64,000 bases of DNA from Methylotenera sp. (lineage in GTDB: Bacteria > Pseudomonadota > Gammaproteobacteria > Burkholderiales > Methylophilaceae), in contig JAKFVD010000017.1 of assembly GCA_021732365.1 (NCBI GenBank), forward strand, positions 124,001 through 188,000, read 5' to 3'. The notes below the pieces were generated by a model. The model saw only the letters and a program-made list of their open reading frames with translations. It was not told where the DNA came from and ran no database searches. Within the stretch, counting starts at the first letter, position 1; the number at the start of each line of letters is the position of its first letter. Position numbers and translations under genes: made by a program. Shown piece after piece: positions 37,088-47,022 of this stretch.

Positions 37088-39217
37088 CTAACCCAACTCC
37101 ACCTCTACCAAATTATCTGAAAACGTAGTCGAATGCCCCATATCCCCAAACTCCGCTGAACTAATACAATTCACCGTTCCCTTATTTAACTGGCGCCAAT
37201 ACCCCAGTGTTGCCACCACAATGCCAGGATTCACATCTTTAGTAATGCGCGCATCACCCTCAAACGCACCACGGTCATTAAACACACGTACTTTTGCGCC
37301 ATCTGCAATACCGCGCATGTCAGCATCTGCCGCGTTAATCATCACAAATTGCTCGCCTTGGCCTTTGATTTTTTCGGTTACATTGGCATAGCAAGAATTT
37401 AAAAAGCCGTGACTTTTGGGTGAAATAATACTTAACGGATATTTTGCCGCTAAATTTGGGTTAACTTCTGCCGATTCGCGCGAGGCTACATAATCTGGCA
37501 GCGCATCTAAATCTTCACCCGGCTGAAAGCCTTCATACATTTGGCGGAATGGCCCTGCCACAAAGTTTTTAGCACCTTCTACCAAGAACATGCATTTGCC
37601 CGTTGGCGTAGGAAAGTTACCCTCTTTGTGTGGCGCGCGATTATCTTTTGTGCCAACATTAAGCCTTGCAAAACCATGCTCGCGTAAATAGGCTAAATCA
37701 ATACCGTCGCAGGCTGGTGCATCCCAATTCACATAGTTTTCCAAACACTCGCCGTCTGACCATTTAAAGTTATCTTCTTCAAAACCCAAACGTTTTGCCA
37801 AGCGGCGGAAAATCTCGTTGTTAGAAATTGCCTCGCCCGGCGCTTCTACACATTTTGCGTTATAGGTAAGGTACAAATGCCCCCAGCTTAAAATCATATC
37901 TTCCATCTCTGCGCCCATGGTGGCTGGCAACACAATATCCGCATAAGCCGCGGTATCGGTAATAAAGTGGTCGGCCACAATGGTGAACAAATCTTCGCGC
38001 TCTAAGCCTTTCACAATTTTGTCAGTTTCGGGCGATTGCGTGACAGGGTTGGTATTCCAAATCATGATGGATTTAATTGGCGTTTTCAGTTTAGTTTCAC
38101 CTGTGAGTACGCGACCCAACTGCAATATATTCGCGACTTGTGTGCCCTCTGGGATTAAATCTGGGCGGCAAATCACATCAAATTTATACGGGTGCTCCCA
38201 CACGGGAAATTGCAAAATACCACCGCCCACTTTTCGCCAAGCACCAGTGAGCGCAGGCAAGCAGGTAACGGCGCGAATGGCTTGGCTGCCGCCATAACTG
38301 CGCTCTAGCGCCACGCCAATACGAATGGCAGAGGGCGTAGCGGTGGCGTATTCACGGGCAAGTTTGCGAATATCATCGGCTGCGATACCTGTGATTTTTT
38401 CTGCCCATTCTGGCGTGCGGGTTTTGGCGCGTTCTGCAAGTTCTTTGTAGCCAACGGTGTAATTATCAATGTAATCTTGGTCTTGCAAACCTTCACTAAT
38501 AATCACGTTCATCATGGCCATGGCTAACGCGCCGTCGGTGCCAGGTTTTGGCGCAATGTGCCAATCGGCTTCTTTAGCGGTTTTAGAGGCATAAGAATCG
38601 ATAACGACGACTTTTGTGCCCTTTTTTTGCGCTTCATGAATGATATGCCAGTGGTGCAAATTGGTCGAAACCGAATTACACGCCCAAATAATGATGTATT
38701 TGCTATGAATAAAACTTTCTGGGCAAACACCTGCAGTTGGTCCAACGGTGAGTAGCCAAGCAGTGCATGAACCTTCACCACAAAAGGTACGCTCAGTCAC
38801 CGTTGCGCCCAAACGCGCAAAAAATGCATCGCCACCGTTTAAGCCATGCACTAAACCTTGGTTACCCAAATAGCTGGCAGGCATAATCGCTTGCGAACCA
38901 TCGGTTTTAATAATACTTTGCCATTTATCAACAATGGTATCGAGAGCTTCATCCCAAGTGATTCTGGCAAATTGCTTGCTGCCTTTTGGCCCAGTGCGTT
39001 TCATTGGGTAAAGCAAGCGGTCTGGGTGGTAGTGACGTTTTTCGTAATCTTTGAGTTTGACGCATAAACCGCCACGCGTCATGGGGTGATCAGGGTTGCC
39101 CTTAACCGAAATAAGCTTTTCATTTTGCACGCTGTAAACCATGCTGCAAGTATCGGGGCAATCATGCGGACAGCCGCCATGAAAGGTTTTAATGGAAGTA
39201 TCGACTGGCGCATTCAT
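37088..39217 (-). CDS. Molybdopterin oxidoreductase (DMSO-reductase superfamily), orphan
   Basis: A 709-residue enzyme. An upstream TTG exists; ATG 39217 has GAGGAG before it. The N-terminal [4Fe-4S] motif is Cys 16, 20, 24 and 52 (GGCPHDCPDTCSM; GGLC). A likely Mo ligand region is ERTFCGEGSC near residue 140. The molybdopterin-binding C-terminal domain has GDARITKDVNPG and FGDMGHSTTFSDN. There is no twin-arginine signal, so it looks cytoplasmic. No electron-transfer or chaperone gene is adjacent. Substrate unknown. Confidence 0.85.
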   Translation of the reverse strand: MNAPVDTSIKTFHGGCPHDCPDTCSMVYSVQNEKLISVKGNPDHPMTRGGLCVKLKDYEKRHYHPDRLLYPMKRTGPKGSKQFARITWDEALDTIVDKWQSIIKTDGSQAIMPASYLGNQGLVHGLNGGDAFFARLGATVTERTFCGEGSCTAWLLTVGPTAGVCPESFIHSKYIIIWACNSVSTNLHHWHIIHEAQKKGTKVVVIDSYASKTAKEADWHIAPKPGTDGALAMAMMNVIISEGLQDQDYIDNYTVGYKELAERAKTRTPEWAEKITGIAADDIRKLAREYATATPSAIRIGVALERSYGGSQAIRAVTCLPALTGAWRKVGGGILQFPVWEHPYKFDVICRPDLIPEGTQVANILQLGRVLTGETKLKTPIKSIMIWNTNPVTQSPETDKIVKGLEREDLFTIVADHFITDTAAYADIVLPATMGAEMEDMILSWGHLYLTYNAKCVEAPGEAISNNEIFRRLAKRLGFEEDNFKWSDGECLENYVNWDAPACDGIDLAYLREHGFARLNVGTKDNRAPHKEGNFPTPTGKCMFLVEGAKNFVAGPFRQMYEGFQPGEDLDALPDYVASRESAEVNPNLAAKYPLSIISPKSHGFLNSCYANVTEKIKGQGEQFVMINAADADMRGIADGAKVRVFNDRGAFEGDARITKDVNPGIVVATLGYWRQLNKGTVNCISSAEFGDMGHSTTFSDNLVEVELG

Positions 39218-39343
39218 TTTAAAAAATCTCCTCAAATGATTTAAAACTACTTTGTTTTTGTGTGATAAATCTTACTATATACCTAGTTGTATACTCTCGC
39301 AATTTTTTATAGGTTTTACATAAAACGCGATTAAAATAAGCAG

Positions 39344-40501
39344 ATGAATATGACAAAAAACCAGCCTTTACCGCTATTAAATAACTTAACACCCAGCCAG
39401 TTTTTGGCTGAATATTGGCAAAAAAAACCACTGCTCATCAAAAACGCTATTCCTAATTTCACTGGCTTACTAAGCCCTGAAGAGTTGGCTGGCTTAGCTT
39501 GTGAGGATGATGTGCAAGCCAGAATCGTGCAGAAAAAGGCCGATAAGTGGTTGGTCAAAAATGGCCCATTTAACGATGCCGATTTTAGTAAGCTGCCCAA
39601 CAAGGATTGGACTCTGCTAGTACAAAGCGTCAATCATTACTTGCCCGAGGCGACTGCATTATTAAACCAATTTGATTTTATCCCAAAAGCGCGTTTGGAT
39701 GATTTGATGGTGAGCTATGCGCCCGATGGTGGTGGCGTGGGCGCGCATGTAGATAGTTATGATGTATTTTTATTGCAAGGCAGCGGACGCAGAAACTGGA
39801 AAATAAGCAGTCAAACAGATTTAAGCTTAATAGAGGGTGCGCCTTTAAAAATACTGAAAAACTTTGTATCGGAACAAGAATGGGTATTAGAGTCTGGCGA
39901 TATGCTTTACTTGCCACCGCAAATTGCGCATTGGGGCGTGGCGGTGGGTGATAACTGCATGACGTATTCAATTGGTTTTAGGGCGCCCAAAACGCAGGAG
40001 CTGATGGATGAATTTTTAAGCTATTTGCAAGATAACTTAACCCTAAAAAACACCCAAAATCTTTTATATAGCGACCCAGATTTGCAATTAGCGAATCATC
40101 CAGCAAAAATTGACGAATTAATGGTGAGTAAAGTCAGCACTATGCTGCAAAAAATTAATTGGGATAACAATCATGTGGCGGATTTTTTAGGTAAATATTT
40201 GACTGAGCCTAAGCCAGACGTATTTTTTGAGCCCGCGCGCAAGTTAAGTCTGCCGAAATTTATGAGCCAATTACAACAAAAAACGTTGATGCTGAATTTA
40301 AAATCGCAAATGCTGTTTACGGATAACGGCTTTTATTTGAATGGTGAAAAGCTAACAATTCCAGATAACTTAATTGCTTGTATGCAAGACTTGGCTAATC
40401 AGCGTTATTTAAATGTGAGCAGTCAAACGAATGATATTCAAATTCAGCTTGCTAACGCTTTGTATGACAGCTATTTGGCAGGTTATATTGGCTTTGATTA
40501 A
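39344..40501 (+). CDS. roxA: Ribosomal protein L16 arginine hydroxylase RoxA (YcfD-like)
   Basis: A 385-residue 2-oxoglutarate/Fe(II) JmjC-type oxygenase that hydroxylates an Arg of L16. The Fe-binding His-x-Asp is in GGVGAHVDSYDVFLLQ (near residue 135) and the second His is in PPQIAHWGVAVGD (~198). WKIS and the SIGFRAPK stretch fit. It is followed 12 bp on by a gene often paired with it. Confidence 0.9.
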   Translation: MNMTKNQPLPLLNNLTPSQFLAEYWQKKPLLIKNAIPNFTGLLSPEELAGLACEDDVQARIVQKKADKWLVKNGPFNDADFSKLPNKDWTLLVQSVNHYLPEATALLNQFDFIPKARLDDLMVSYAPDGGGVGAHVDSYDVFLLQGSGRRNWKISSQTDLSLIEGAPLKILKNFVSEQEWVLESGDMLYLPPQIAHWGVAVGDNCMTYSIGFRAPKTQELMDEFLSYLQDNLTLKNTQNLLYSDPDLQLANHPAKIDELMVSKVSTMLQKINWDNNHVADFLGKYLTEPKPDVFFEPARKLSLPKFMSQLQQKTLMLNLKSQMLFTDNGFYLNGEKLTIPDNLIACMQDLANQRYLNVSSQTNDIQIQLANALYDSYLAGYIGFD

Positions 40502-40512
40502 AAGGTGATGAT

Positions 40513-41007
40513 ATGGAACAAACAGAACTCATACCCAACACCGTATTAATGGGTGAGCGCAATTATGCGCTGGCGTTGGACATAGTGATTGCAGAAGCAA
40601 CTCACGATTTGTGTGTGTTTGACCAAGACTTTGGCAAGGGCGATTATGCCAGTTTAAAACGCTACAACTTAATGCATGCTTTTTTGCAAAAAGGTGAACA
40701 AGTAAAACTCTCCATCATTTTACAAAATACGCATTTTTTTACTGTTAACTGCCCGCGCTTGATGGATTTATTGCGTATTTATGGCCATAAAATGACGGTG
40801 TATGAAACCAATGACTTTGCCAAAATTGCTAAAGACTGTTTTGTGATTGCCGATAAGCAACATTACTGCCGCCGTTTTCATATTGACCAAGCGCGTTTTA
40901 AGTACGCGCTAAATGATAGTGACACTAGCACTAGCCTGCTTTTACGTTTTGATGAGCTATTAGCAGAAACGACTGAGGCGATTTCAGTGACTAAATTGGG
41001 GCTTTAA
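40513..41007 (+). CDS. Conserved protein next to roxA (PLD-like, unknown)
   Basis: A 164-residue soluble protein. The pattern resembles a small phospholipase-D-like or DUF7931 protein, with LCVFDQDFGKGDYASLKR and HYCRRFHIDQARFKYALND. No HKD catalytic pair is seen. It is 11 bp after roxA and 6 bp before the secretin-like gene, so it forms a three-gene unit. Role unknown; family assignment is tentative. Confidence 0.65.
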   Translation: MEQTELIPNTVLMGERNYALALDIVIAEATHDLCVFDQDFGKGDYASLKRYNLMHAFLQKGEQVKLSIILQNTHFFTVNCPRLMDLLRIYGHKMTVYETNDFAKIAKDCFVIADKQHYCRRFHIDQARFKYALNDSDTSTSLLLRFDELLAETTEAISVTKLGL

Positions 41008-41013
41008 AATACC

Positions 41014-41829
41014 GTGCAAAAAATATTACCGTGTTTTTTAGTGTTAAGTCTTGCGCTTATCAGCGTGCAGGTTGCGGCTGAAACCGAATTTAAAATCATT
41101 ACCTTGCAACACCGTTTTGCTAGCGACATATTACCGACTATTTCACCGATGGTTGGTTCGGATGGCACGGCTACTGGTATTGATAATCAGCTGATTTTGC
41201 GGGCGCAGCCTGAGCGTATGCGCGAAATTGAAGCTACTATAGAAAAATTGGATGCCGTTAGAGTGAATCGCCGAATTACCGTTAGCAATAGTTTGCAGCA
41301 AAACAGTCAATCAGACCGTGCTGAAGCCAATGGCACCGTCAGTATTGGCAATACGACGATTTCGAATAATAGACGCATACAGCGTAATGGCGGACGCATT
41401 GAAATTGAACGCAATACCAGCAGGACGCGCCAAAGCGGTAGTCAGTTTATTAACGTGCTAGATGGCGAGCGTGCGTTTATTAGCAATGGGCAAATAGTGC
41501 CGTTTACGCAAGAGTGGGTTAGCATCACCCGCCGCTACATTCAAGTTGATCGCATCACTGATTGGCAAGAAGTAACCACAGGCTTCGCAGTACGTCCACG
41601 CACGATTGGTCATCAAGTTGAATTAGAAATTACGCCGCGTATTGCGCGTCTTAATCAACAAGGCTTTATTGATTTTGAAGAGTTGACTACAGTCGTACGC
41701 ATAGGGCTAGGTGAATGGCTGGATATTGGCGGCGCAATGCAAAATAAAGACGAAATTAGCCGCAAAATATTGGGGATTTACGCTGCTACAAACACACAAA
41801 ATAGTGGCTTATCGATTAAAGTAGACTGA
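41014..41829 (+). CDS. Secretin-like periplasmic protein
   Basis: A 271-residue exported protein with a GTG start and signal peptide (to about VAAETEF). Residues 25-75 match the short secretin-N domain (TLQHRFASDILPTISPMVG; ILRAQPERMREIEATIEKLD). The C-terminal half looks like the start of a secretin fold (PRTIGHQVELEITPRIARL; GEWLDIGGAMQ). It is too short for a full secretin, so it may be a cut-down or accessory form. Confidence 0.75.
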   Translation: MQKILPCFLVLSLALISVQVAAETEFKIITLQHRFASDILPTISPMVGSDGTATGIDNQLILRAQPERMREIEATIEKLDAVRVNRRITVSNSLQQNSQSDRAEANGTVSIGNTTISNNRRIQRNGGRIEIERNTSRTRQSGSQFINVLDGERAFISNGQIVPFTQEWVSITRRYIQVDRITDWQEVTTGFAVRPRTIGHQVELEITPRIARLNQQGFIDFEELTTVVRIGLGEWLDIGGAMQNKDEISRKILGIYAATNTQNSGLSIKVD

Positions 41830-42051
41830 GCTTTTAGGCAAAGCAGGCTCACTATTTAAGACTTTTTTGAGATTTATGCGATAAATTGTTGCAAACCAAC
41901 ATATTTTCACTAAAAAAAGTTTCGTATAATCAAAAATATACTGGAATTTTCTATAATTACTGGTAAAATTCGTCACATTCGGTCGGGCTAAAGGTGGTCC
42001 ACCGTAATTGGTTAAACTTTTAGTCTACTCTCTCTGTTAAGGAATATAAAA

Positions 42052-42276
42052 ATGACACGTTCTGCCCTATTAGCTGCATTATTAGCACTTGCATTAACTG
42101 CCTGTGGCGAAAAACCTGCTGAAGAAGCTCCTGCTGCTGAAGCACCAATGGAAGCGCCAATGGAAGCGGCTCCTGCTGCTGAAGCACCAATGGAAGCTGC
42201 TCCGATGGAAGCTGCACCAATGGAAGCTGCTCCTGCTGAAGCGCCAATGGAAGCGGCTCCTGCTGCTGCAGAATAA
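42052..42276 (+). CDS. Small lipoprotein with Ala/Pro/Met/Glu repeats
   Basis: A 74-residue lipoprotein: signal peptide and lipobox LTAC (Cys 18), then a mature part of repeats of the type EAPMEAAPMEAAPAAEAP. No fold is expected. The repeat DNA is written with GAAGCACCAATG and GAAGCTGCTCCT-like units, and the unit number may vary. A strong terminator follows at 42303. Possibly an envelope or metal/copper-related (Met-rich) protein; inference only. Confidence 0.75.
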   Translation: MTRSALLAALLALALTACGEKPAEEAPAAEAPMEAPMEAAPAAEAPMEAAPMEAAPMEAAPAEAPMEAAPAAAE

Positions 42277-42302
42277 TTCAATCAATTCATTTTGACTGAA
42301 TG

Positions 42303-42332
42303 AAAAAGCCGACTTTATGTCGGCTTTTTTTA
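42303..42332 (+). terminator. Rho-independent terminator of the small lipoprotein gene
   Basis: Stem AAAAAGCCGAC / GTCGGCTTTTT with loop TTTAT and a T run, 27 bp after the stop. Confidence 0.9.
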
Positions 42333-42432
42333 TGGGCTGATTTTAAGTGCTTTTTTGTGAGTACTGGCAACTGCTTCAAAGTTGTCGCTGCTAGCGCTTT
42401 AATTTAATCGCTTATTTAGTAAACTCGATTAA

Positions 42433-43206
42433 TTAATTTAAACTGCGCCAATCAAGACCCTCATGTTGTTGCGCGATGCCTATCCAATCTGGCGCGCAAT
42501 TTAATACTGCACTTAACGAATCCTTTACCAAAGCTTGTGTATTGTTTTTAGCACTTAAGTGAGCGGCAACGATATGCTTTAACTTAGAATTGTCTAATTT
42601 TGATAGCAACTGCGCTGCACTGGCATTATCCAAATGCCCCAGCCGACTGCTTACTCGCCTTTTAAGTGTCCAAGTGTAAGGGCCATTTTCTAGCATCGCT
42701 AAATCGTGATTGCACTCTAATAACAGTGCATCGCTTTGCGTTAATATCTGCTCAATATGCGTTGTGGATGCACCAGCATCGGTTAATACCCCCAACTTTT
42801 TTTGGCCATCATAAAAACTAAACTGCGTTGGTTCACGCGCATCATGCGGCACGGGATAAGGCGTGATTTCTAAATCTTGAATGGTAAAGTTGGTATGGCT
42901 ATCAATAATATTAAGTTGAATATGGATATTTTCTGGCAGATAGCGTTCACACATTTTGAGTGTGCCGTGTGATAGCCAAACAGGAATGTTATATTTTGCA
43001 GCGAACTTAAAGGCCCCTTTAGCGTGGTCGTCGTGCTCATGGGTGACTAAAATACCACTGATTTGCTCTGGCAATAAATCCAGCTTTTGCAGTCGAGTGA
43101 CTACTTCTTTAAGGCTGAACCCACAGTCTAGCAACAGCCGTGTCGACTGTTGCTCAATCACCGTGCAGTTGCCTGCGCTACCACTACCAATTGAGGCGAA
43201 TCTCAT
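42433..43206 (-). CDS. MBL-fold metallo-hydrolase (YycJ/WalJ-like)
   Basis: A 257-residue metallo-beta-lactamase-fold hydrolase. Metal motifs are THEHDDHAKG (about residue 54), LTDAGASTTH, LECNHDLAML and AAHLSAKNN. Start MRFASIGSGSAGNCTVIE is typical of this family, whose members act on DNA or nucleotides in some bacteria. It is downstream of bamC, 31 bp away. Confidence 0.88.
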   Translation of the reverse strand: MRFASIGSGSAGNCTVIEQQSTRLLLDCGFSLKEVVTRLQKLDLLPEQISGILVTHEHDDHAKGAFKFAAKYNIPVWLSHGTLKMCERYLPENIHIQLNIIDSHTNFTIQDLEITPYPVPHDAREPTQFSFYDGQKKLGVLTDAGASTTHIEQILTQSDALLLECNHDLAMLENGPYTWTLKRRVSSRLGHLDNASAAQLLSKLDNSKLKHIVAAHLSAKNNTQALVKDSLSAVLNCAPDWIGIAQQHEGLDWRSLN

Positions 43207-43237
43207 TTAGCAAAAAAGCGCTGGCGATGTAAGTCTA

Positions 43238-44500
43238 TTATCTTAGCTGATCATACATCAGTGAAATAATACGATTTGCCGTGGTAGTACGACTGCGTTT
43301 ATCATCTTTATCCACCACATTGACGCGAGTACCGCCTGTTTCAGACTCTGCCACTTTAATGCGATATTGCTTAGAAGGGTCCGTTTTGCCGTCATCACCT
43401 TTCCAAAATTGCAATTTTTCGGTGAGTGATTTACTTTCTTTCACATCTGCATTTTTGTCCTCGTCATCGTCGCGCCAAAAAGCCAGCGTATCAATCACCC
43501 CTTTTTTCTTTTTCGGGGTGTTGTCAATATCCACATCGGTGTATCGAACAAAAAACGTTCCATTTGAGCGATCTTTATCTTCAATCACAAAGCCAATTCT
43601 ATCCAGCGCCAAGCCGACACGGCGCCAGCCACGGTCAAACGGGTCATTCAAATTAAGAGTGACACTGCTATCCGCTTCTTTTACTACATCTGCACGCTTT
43701 TCTACTGCCGCGCTAGCCACAATCTCTTGTGAGCGGCTTTCTGCAATACCTAACTTAATCATTAATCGGCGTAATAATTCCGCATCAATTTCTAAGTCAT
43801 CAGTTTTAGCTTTTACCTCTTGTTGATTTTCATTGCGATAACCTGTCGCATATTCACCAAAAGGTGTCCTCACCACATTGAGTCCATTATCTGGCGCGCC
43901 TTCTACCGTTCGATGCGACATATAAATTTCTGTTGTATTAGGCTCTGAGCCGTTCTCTAAACGGGTACGGTATTTTCTTCTGTCTGCTTCAAACGATAAT
44001 TTATCTAAAAACTTATCAAATCTTTTTAGATAACTGCCTTTTTCATCTTGCGCTTTAATGGCATCAGCTTCTTTCCATTCTGTTTCCATTAAACCTATCT
44101 GCGCATCTTCAACCCTTACTGCAAAGCCTTGCTCAGCCCAAAATTCGCGCAATACTGGCCACACTCTTTCAGCCGGCGCATCAACCACTAGCCAGCGCTG
44201 CGCGCCCGCTTTTACCATACGCACACCATCTGGGTTTGCTAATATTTTTTCAACCCCAACTTCTTGCCCTTGTATAGATTGATTAAACTCTGAGAAACTA
44301 GTGCTGCCACCTGGCACGGCATAAGCATCGCTGGTTTTAACTGCAGTTAAGTCAGGCGGCACTTCTAATGGGCGCGATCTGCCAGCGCCTTTGTAATCTG
44401 AAGAAGTATCAAGAAACGGAATTGACTCGCAAGCCGTGACTAATGTTGTTAATAAAAGTACAGCTGTTATTTTTGGAACGAACTTCATAGTAAATTTCAT
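43238..44500 (-). CDS. bamC: Outer membrane assembly factor BamC
   Basis: Lipoprotein of the BAM complex. ATG 44500 is chosen over 44515 because GGTGG lies 8 nt upstream. The lipobox is VTAC (LLLTTLVTACES). The C-terminal region has two BamC helix-grip domains (about 90-200 and 280-420). It is about 420 residues, longer than E. coli BamC (~340), through an acidic Asp/Lys linker. dapA is directly upstream, the standard dapA-bamC order. Confidence 0.9.
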   Translation of the reverse strand: MKFTMKFVPKITAVLLLTTLVTACESIPFLDTSSDYKGAGRSRPLEVPPDLTAVKTSDAYAVPGGSTSFSEFNQSIQGQEVGVEKILANPDGVRMVKAGAQRWLVVDAPAERVWPVLREFWAEQGFAVRVEDAQIGLMETEWKEADAIKAQDEKGSYLKRFDKFLDKLSFEADRRKYRTRLENGSEPNTTEIYMSHRTVEGAPDNGLNVVRTPFGEYATGYRNENQQEVKAKTDDLEIDAELLRRLMIKLGIAESRSQEIVASAAVEKRADVVKEADSSVTLNLNDPFDRGWRRVGLALDRIGFVIEDKDRSNGTFFVRYTDVDIDNTPKKKKGVIDTLAFWRDDDEDKNADVKESKSLTEKLQFWKGDDGKTDPSKQYRIKVAESETGGTRVNVVDKDDKRSRTTTANRIISLMYDQLR

Positions 44501-44569
44501 TTTAATGACCACCATTTATACATTGCTATTTAATGTAGCGTTAAAAACAATTAACTTAACACAATTAAT

Positions 44570-45448
44570 TTAGCTAAAAATTTCAGCACGTCTCATCGCG
44601 TGACGAAGCACGTCATGATACTGTGCAGACAAATTGACCATCGGTAATCGAATACCTGTTTTTATTAATCCCATTTGTTGCAACACCCATTTAGCTGGGA
44701 TTGGATTCGCTTCAACAAACAACTTTTGATGCAGGGCAAATAATTTAGCATTAATTTCACAAGCTTTTTTTACATCACCCGCCATTGCAGCAACACACAT
44801 TTGATGCATGAATGTTGGCGCAATATTTGCAGTAACTGATATTACACCATGCGCGCCAAGCAGCATCAGCGCCATTCCTGTTGCATCATCGCCACTGTAA
44901 ACTGCAAAATCTTTAGGCGCACGCAGTAATAAATCGGTTCCGCGCTCTACTCCGCCAGTGGCATCTTTAATGCCCACAATATTACTAATTGCCGACAAAC
45001 GTATCGCCGTATCATTGCTAATATCACAACCAGTACGCCCAGGCACATTATACAAAATCTGCGGAATATCAACGGCAGCGGCTACCGCCGCATAATGTTG
45101 ATATAAGCCTTCCTGCGTCGGCTTGTTATAATACGGCGCAACCAACAGACAAGCATCGGCACCAAAATCTTTCGCATTTTGCGTTAATTCAATTGCTTCA
45201 CGTGTAGAGTTAGCACCTGTTCCAGCAATCACTGGCACCCGCTTTGCCACATGCTCTACCGTTGTTTTAATCAGCAAGCAATGCTCATTCACATCCACTG
45301 TTGGCGATTCGCCTGTGGTGCCCACAATCACAATACCATCTGTACCAGCGTCTATGTGCCAATCAATTAACTGGCGCAACGCGTCCAAATCTAAACTGCC
45401 ATCGTCAAACATGGGCGTAACGATTGCAACCAAACTACCTTGCAACAT
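44570..45448 (-). CDS. dapA: 4-Hydroxy-tetrahydrodipicolinate synthase
   Basis: First committed lysine/meso-diaminopimelate enzyme. ATG 45448 ([14 protein letters not shown]) follows AAGG; a TTG start at 45463 is spurious. It is 292 residues. The Schiff-base Lys is in [18 protein letters not shown] binds substrate, and [11 protein letters not shown] carries the catalytic Arg region. Divergent from the rsx operon across a 310-bp gap. Confidence 0.96.
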   Translation of the reverse strand: MLQGSLVAIVTPMFDDGSLDLDALRQLIDWHIDAGTDGIVIVGTTGESPTVDVNEHCLLIKTTVEHVAKRVPVIAGTGANSTREAIELTQNAKDFGADACLLVAPYYNKPTQEGLYQHYAAVAAAVDIPQILYNVPGRTGCDISNDTAIRLSAISNIVGIKDATGGVERGTDLLLRAPKDFAVYSGDDATGMALMLLGAHGVISVTANIAPTFMHQMCVAAMAGDVKKACEINAKLFALHQKLFVEANPIPAKWVLQQMGLIKTGIRLPMVNLSAQYHDVLRHAMRRAEIFS

Positions 45449-45758
45449 AGAAAACCTTGCCAAATAAAAATTATCACTATTTTAACCGAAACTGACCACT
45501 TAATGCGAATCGCCCTCTGATTCAAACTGCTTAATCTCTCTATATAACTAATTAAAATATCAATATATTAAAATAGTATTTTTAATAATAAGCAAAATAT
45601 TTTATATTGCGCAGGCTTTACTAATTAGCTAACGTTGCATAGGGTATTTTGGTTGAATCTCATCGTGCTTTAACTGACTAAATCTAGCGATATACGGCCT
45701 TAATTAAGTTGTATAATTGCACCTAGTTCAGGCATGTCTACTTAAGGTCTAAATACTA
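45449..45758. other. Intergenic gap dapA-rsxA with a probable -10 box
   Basis: 310 bp, AT-rich, no gene. TATAAT at 45712-45717, about 42 bp before the rsxA start, is a likely -10 element; no clear -35 is seen. AAGG lies before the rsxA ATG. No riboswitch-like structure was recognised. Confidence 0.5.
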
Positions 45759-46343
45759 ATGTCAGAAAGTTATATTTTAATTTTAATCAGTACGGTTTTA
45801 GTCAATAACATCGTATTAGTTAAAATCTTGGGTTTGTGTCCGTTTATGGGTGTTTCTAAAAAATTAGAAGCATCAATTGGCATGGCAGCAGCCACTGCGT
45901 TTGTATTGACCATCGGTTCTATGACCAGCTGGGCGATTAACTTTTACCTGCTAGAACCGAACAGTTTAGAGTATTTGCGCACATTATCTTTTATCGTAGT
46001 GATTGCAGGTGTGGTGCAGTTTACTGAAATGATCATGGAAAAAAGTTTTCCACTTTTATACCAAATGTTAGGAATTTTCTTGCCGTTAATCACCACTAAT
46101 TGCGCCGTACTTGGCATTCCGCTTTTAAATGCGCAGGCAAGCAATGGCTTTATTCAATCGGGTTTGTATGGTTTTGGCGGCGCGCTGGGGTTTTCAATGG
46201 TACTGATTTTATTTGCATCCATGCGCGAAAGATTAGAAGCGGCTGACGTGCCAGTGGTATTTAAAGGCTCTGCAATTGCCATGGTGACTGCGGCGCTGAT
46301 GAGTTTGGCATTTATGGGCTTTGCTGGCCTAGATAAATATTAG
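45759..46343 (+). CDS. rsxA: Rnf/Rsx complex subunit RsxA
   Basis: A 194-residue inner-membrane subunit with six helices. The start [20 protein letters not shown] and [14 protein letters not shown] are typical of RnfA. Together with RsxE it forms the membrane core of the redox-driven ion pump. First gene of rsxABCDGE. Confidence 0.96.
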   Translation: MSESYILILISTVLVNNIVLVKILGLCPFMGVSKKLEASIGMAAATAFVLTIGSMTSWAINFYLLEPNSLEYLRTLSFIVVIAGVVQFTEMIMEKSFPLLYQMLGIFLPLITTNCAVLGIPLLNAQASNGFIQSGLYGFGGALGFSMVLILFASMRERLEAADVPVVFKGSAIAMVTAALMSLAFMGFAGLDKY

Positions 46344-46417
46344 TTAAGTATTAAGAAATTTAAGCAAAATATTAGGTTAAGTATTCGCCTTTTCACACAT
46401 AAAAACCCTATTTATTC

Positions 46418-46981
46418 ATGCTAACTGCTTTATACATCATGATTGGCTTGGCGCTTGGTTTAGGCGCTTTGCTGGGCTATGCCGCGCTTAAATTCAAGGT
46501 AGAGGGTGACCCCTTAATTGCACGCATTGATGCTATTTTGCCGCAAACACAATGCGGTCAATGTGGCTTTCCTGGCTGCAAACCTTACGCCACCGCGATT
46601 GCTGAAGGTCGCGCCGATATCAACCAATGCCCACCTGGTGGCGATGCAGGTGTACGTGCGCTAGCCGATTTAATGGGCATGGAATACAAGCCACTTAACG
46701 CTGAAAATGGCGTAGAAAAACCCAAATCAGTGGCTTTTATTGACGAAGCGACCTGTATTGGCTGCACTTTATGCATACAAGCCTGTCCAGTCGATGCGAT
46801 TTTGGGCGCCGCAAAGCATATGCACACCATTATTGCCAGCGAGTGCACGGGTTGCGAATTATGTTTAGCACCTTGCCCTGTAGATTGCATTACGATGGAA
46901 CCAATTGGGGTTACGCCAGATAACTGGAAGTGGAAACGTCCAGTGATTCCGATTAAATCGGTGCAAACTGCATCGCATTAA
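46418..46981 (+). CDS. rsxB: Rsx/Rnf iron-sulfur subunit RsxB
   Basis: A 187-residue protein with an N-terminal membrane helix. The first [4Fe-4S] site is in [13 protein letters not shown] and a nearby Cys; two ferredoxin-type clusters follow: [14 protein letters not shown] and [15 protein letters not shown]. Electron carrier between RsxC and the membrane core. Lies 74 bp after rsxA. Confidence 0.96.
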   Translation: MLTALYIMIGLALGLGALLGYAALKFKVEGDPLIARIDAILPQTQCGQCGFPGCKPYATAIAEGRADINQCPPGGDAGVRALADLMGMEYKPLNAENGVEKPKSVAFIDEATCIGCTLCIQACPVDAILGAAKHMHTIIASECTGCELCLAPCPVDCITMEPIGVTPDNWKWKRPVIPIKSVQTASH

Positions 46982-47022
46982 TCCATTTAGTTAACACTTA
47001 AAAAACATTAAAAATAAGACGC

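Noticed and set aside
42012-42281. Antisense frames full of Ala/Gly/Ser or Gln/Leu repeats
   Set aside because: They are the reverse complement of the small lipoprotein's repetitive codons; all frames stay open because the repeat lacks stops.
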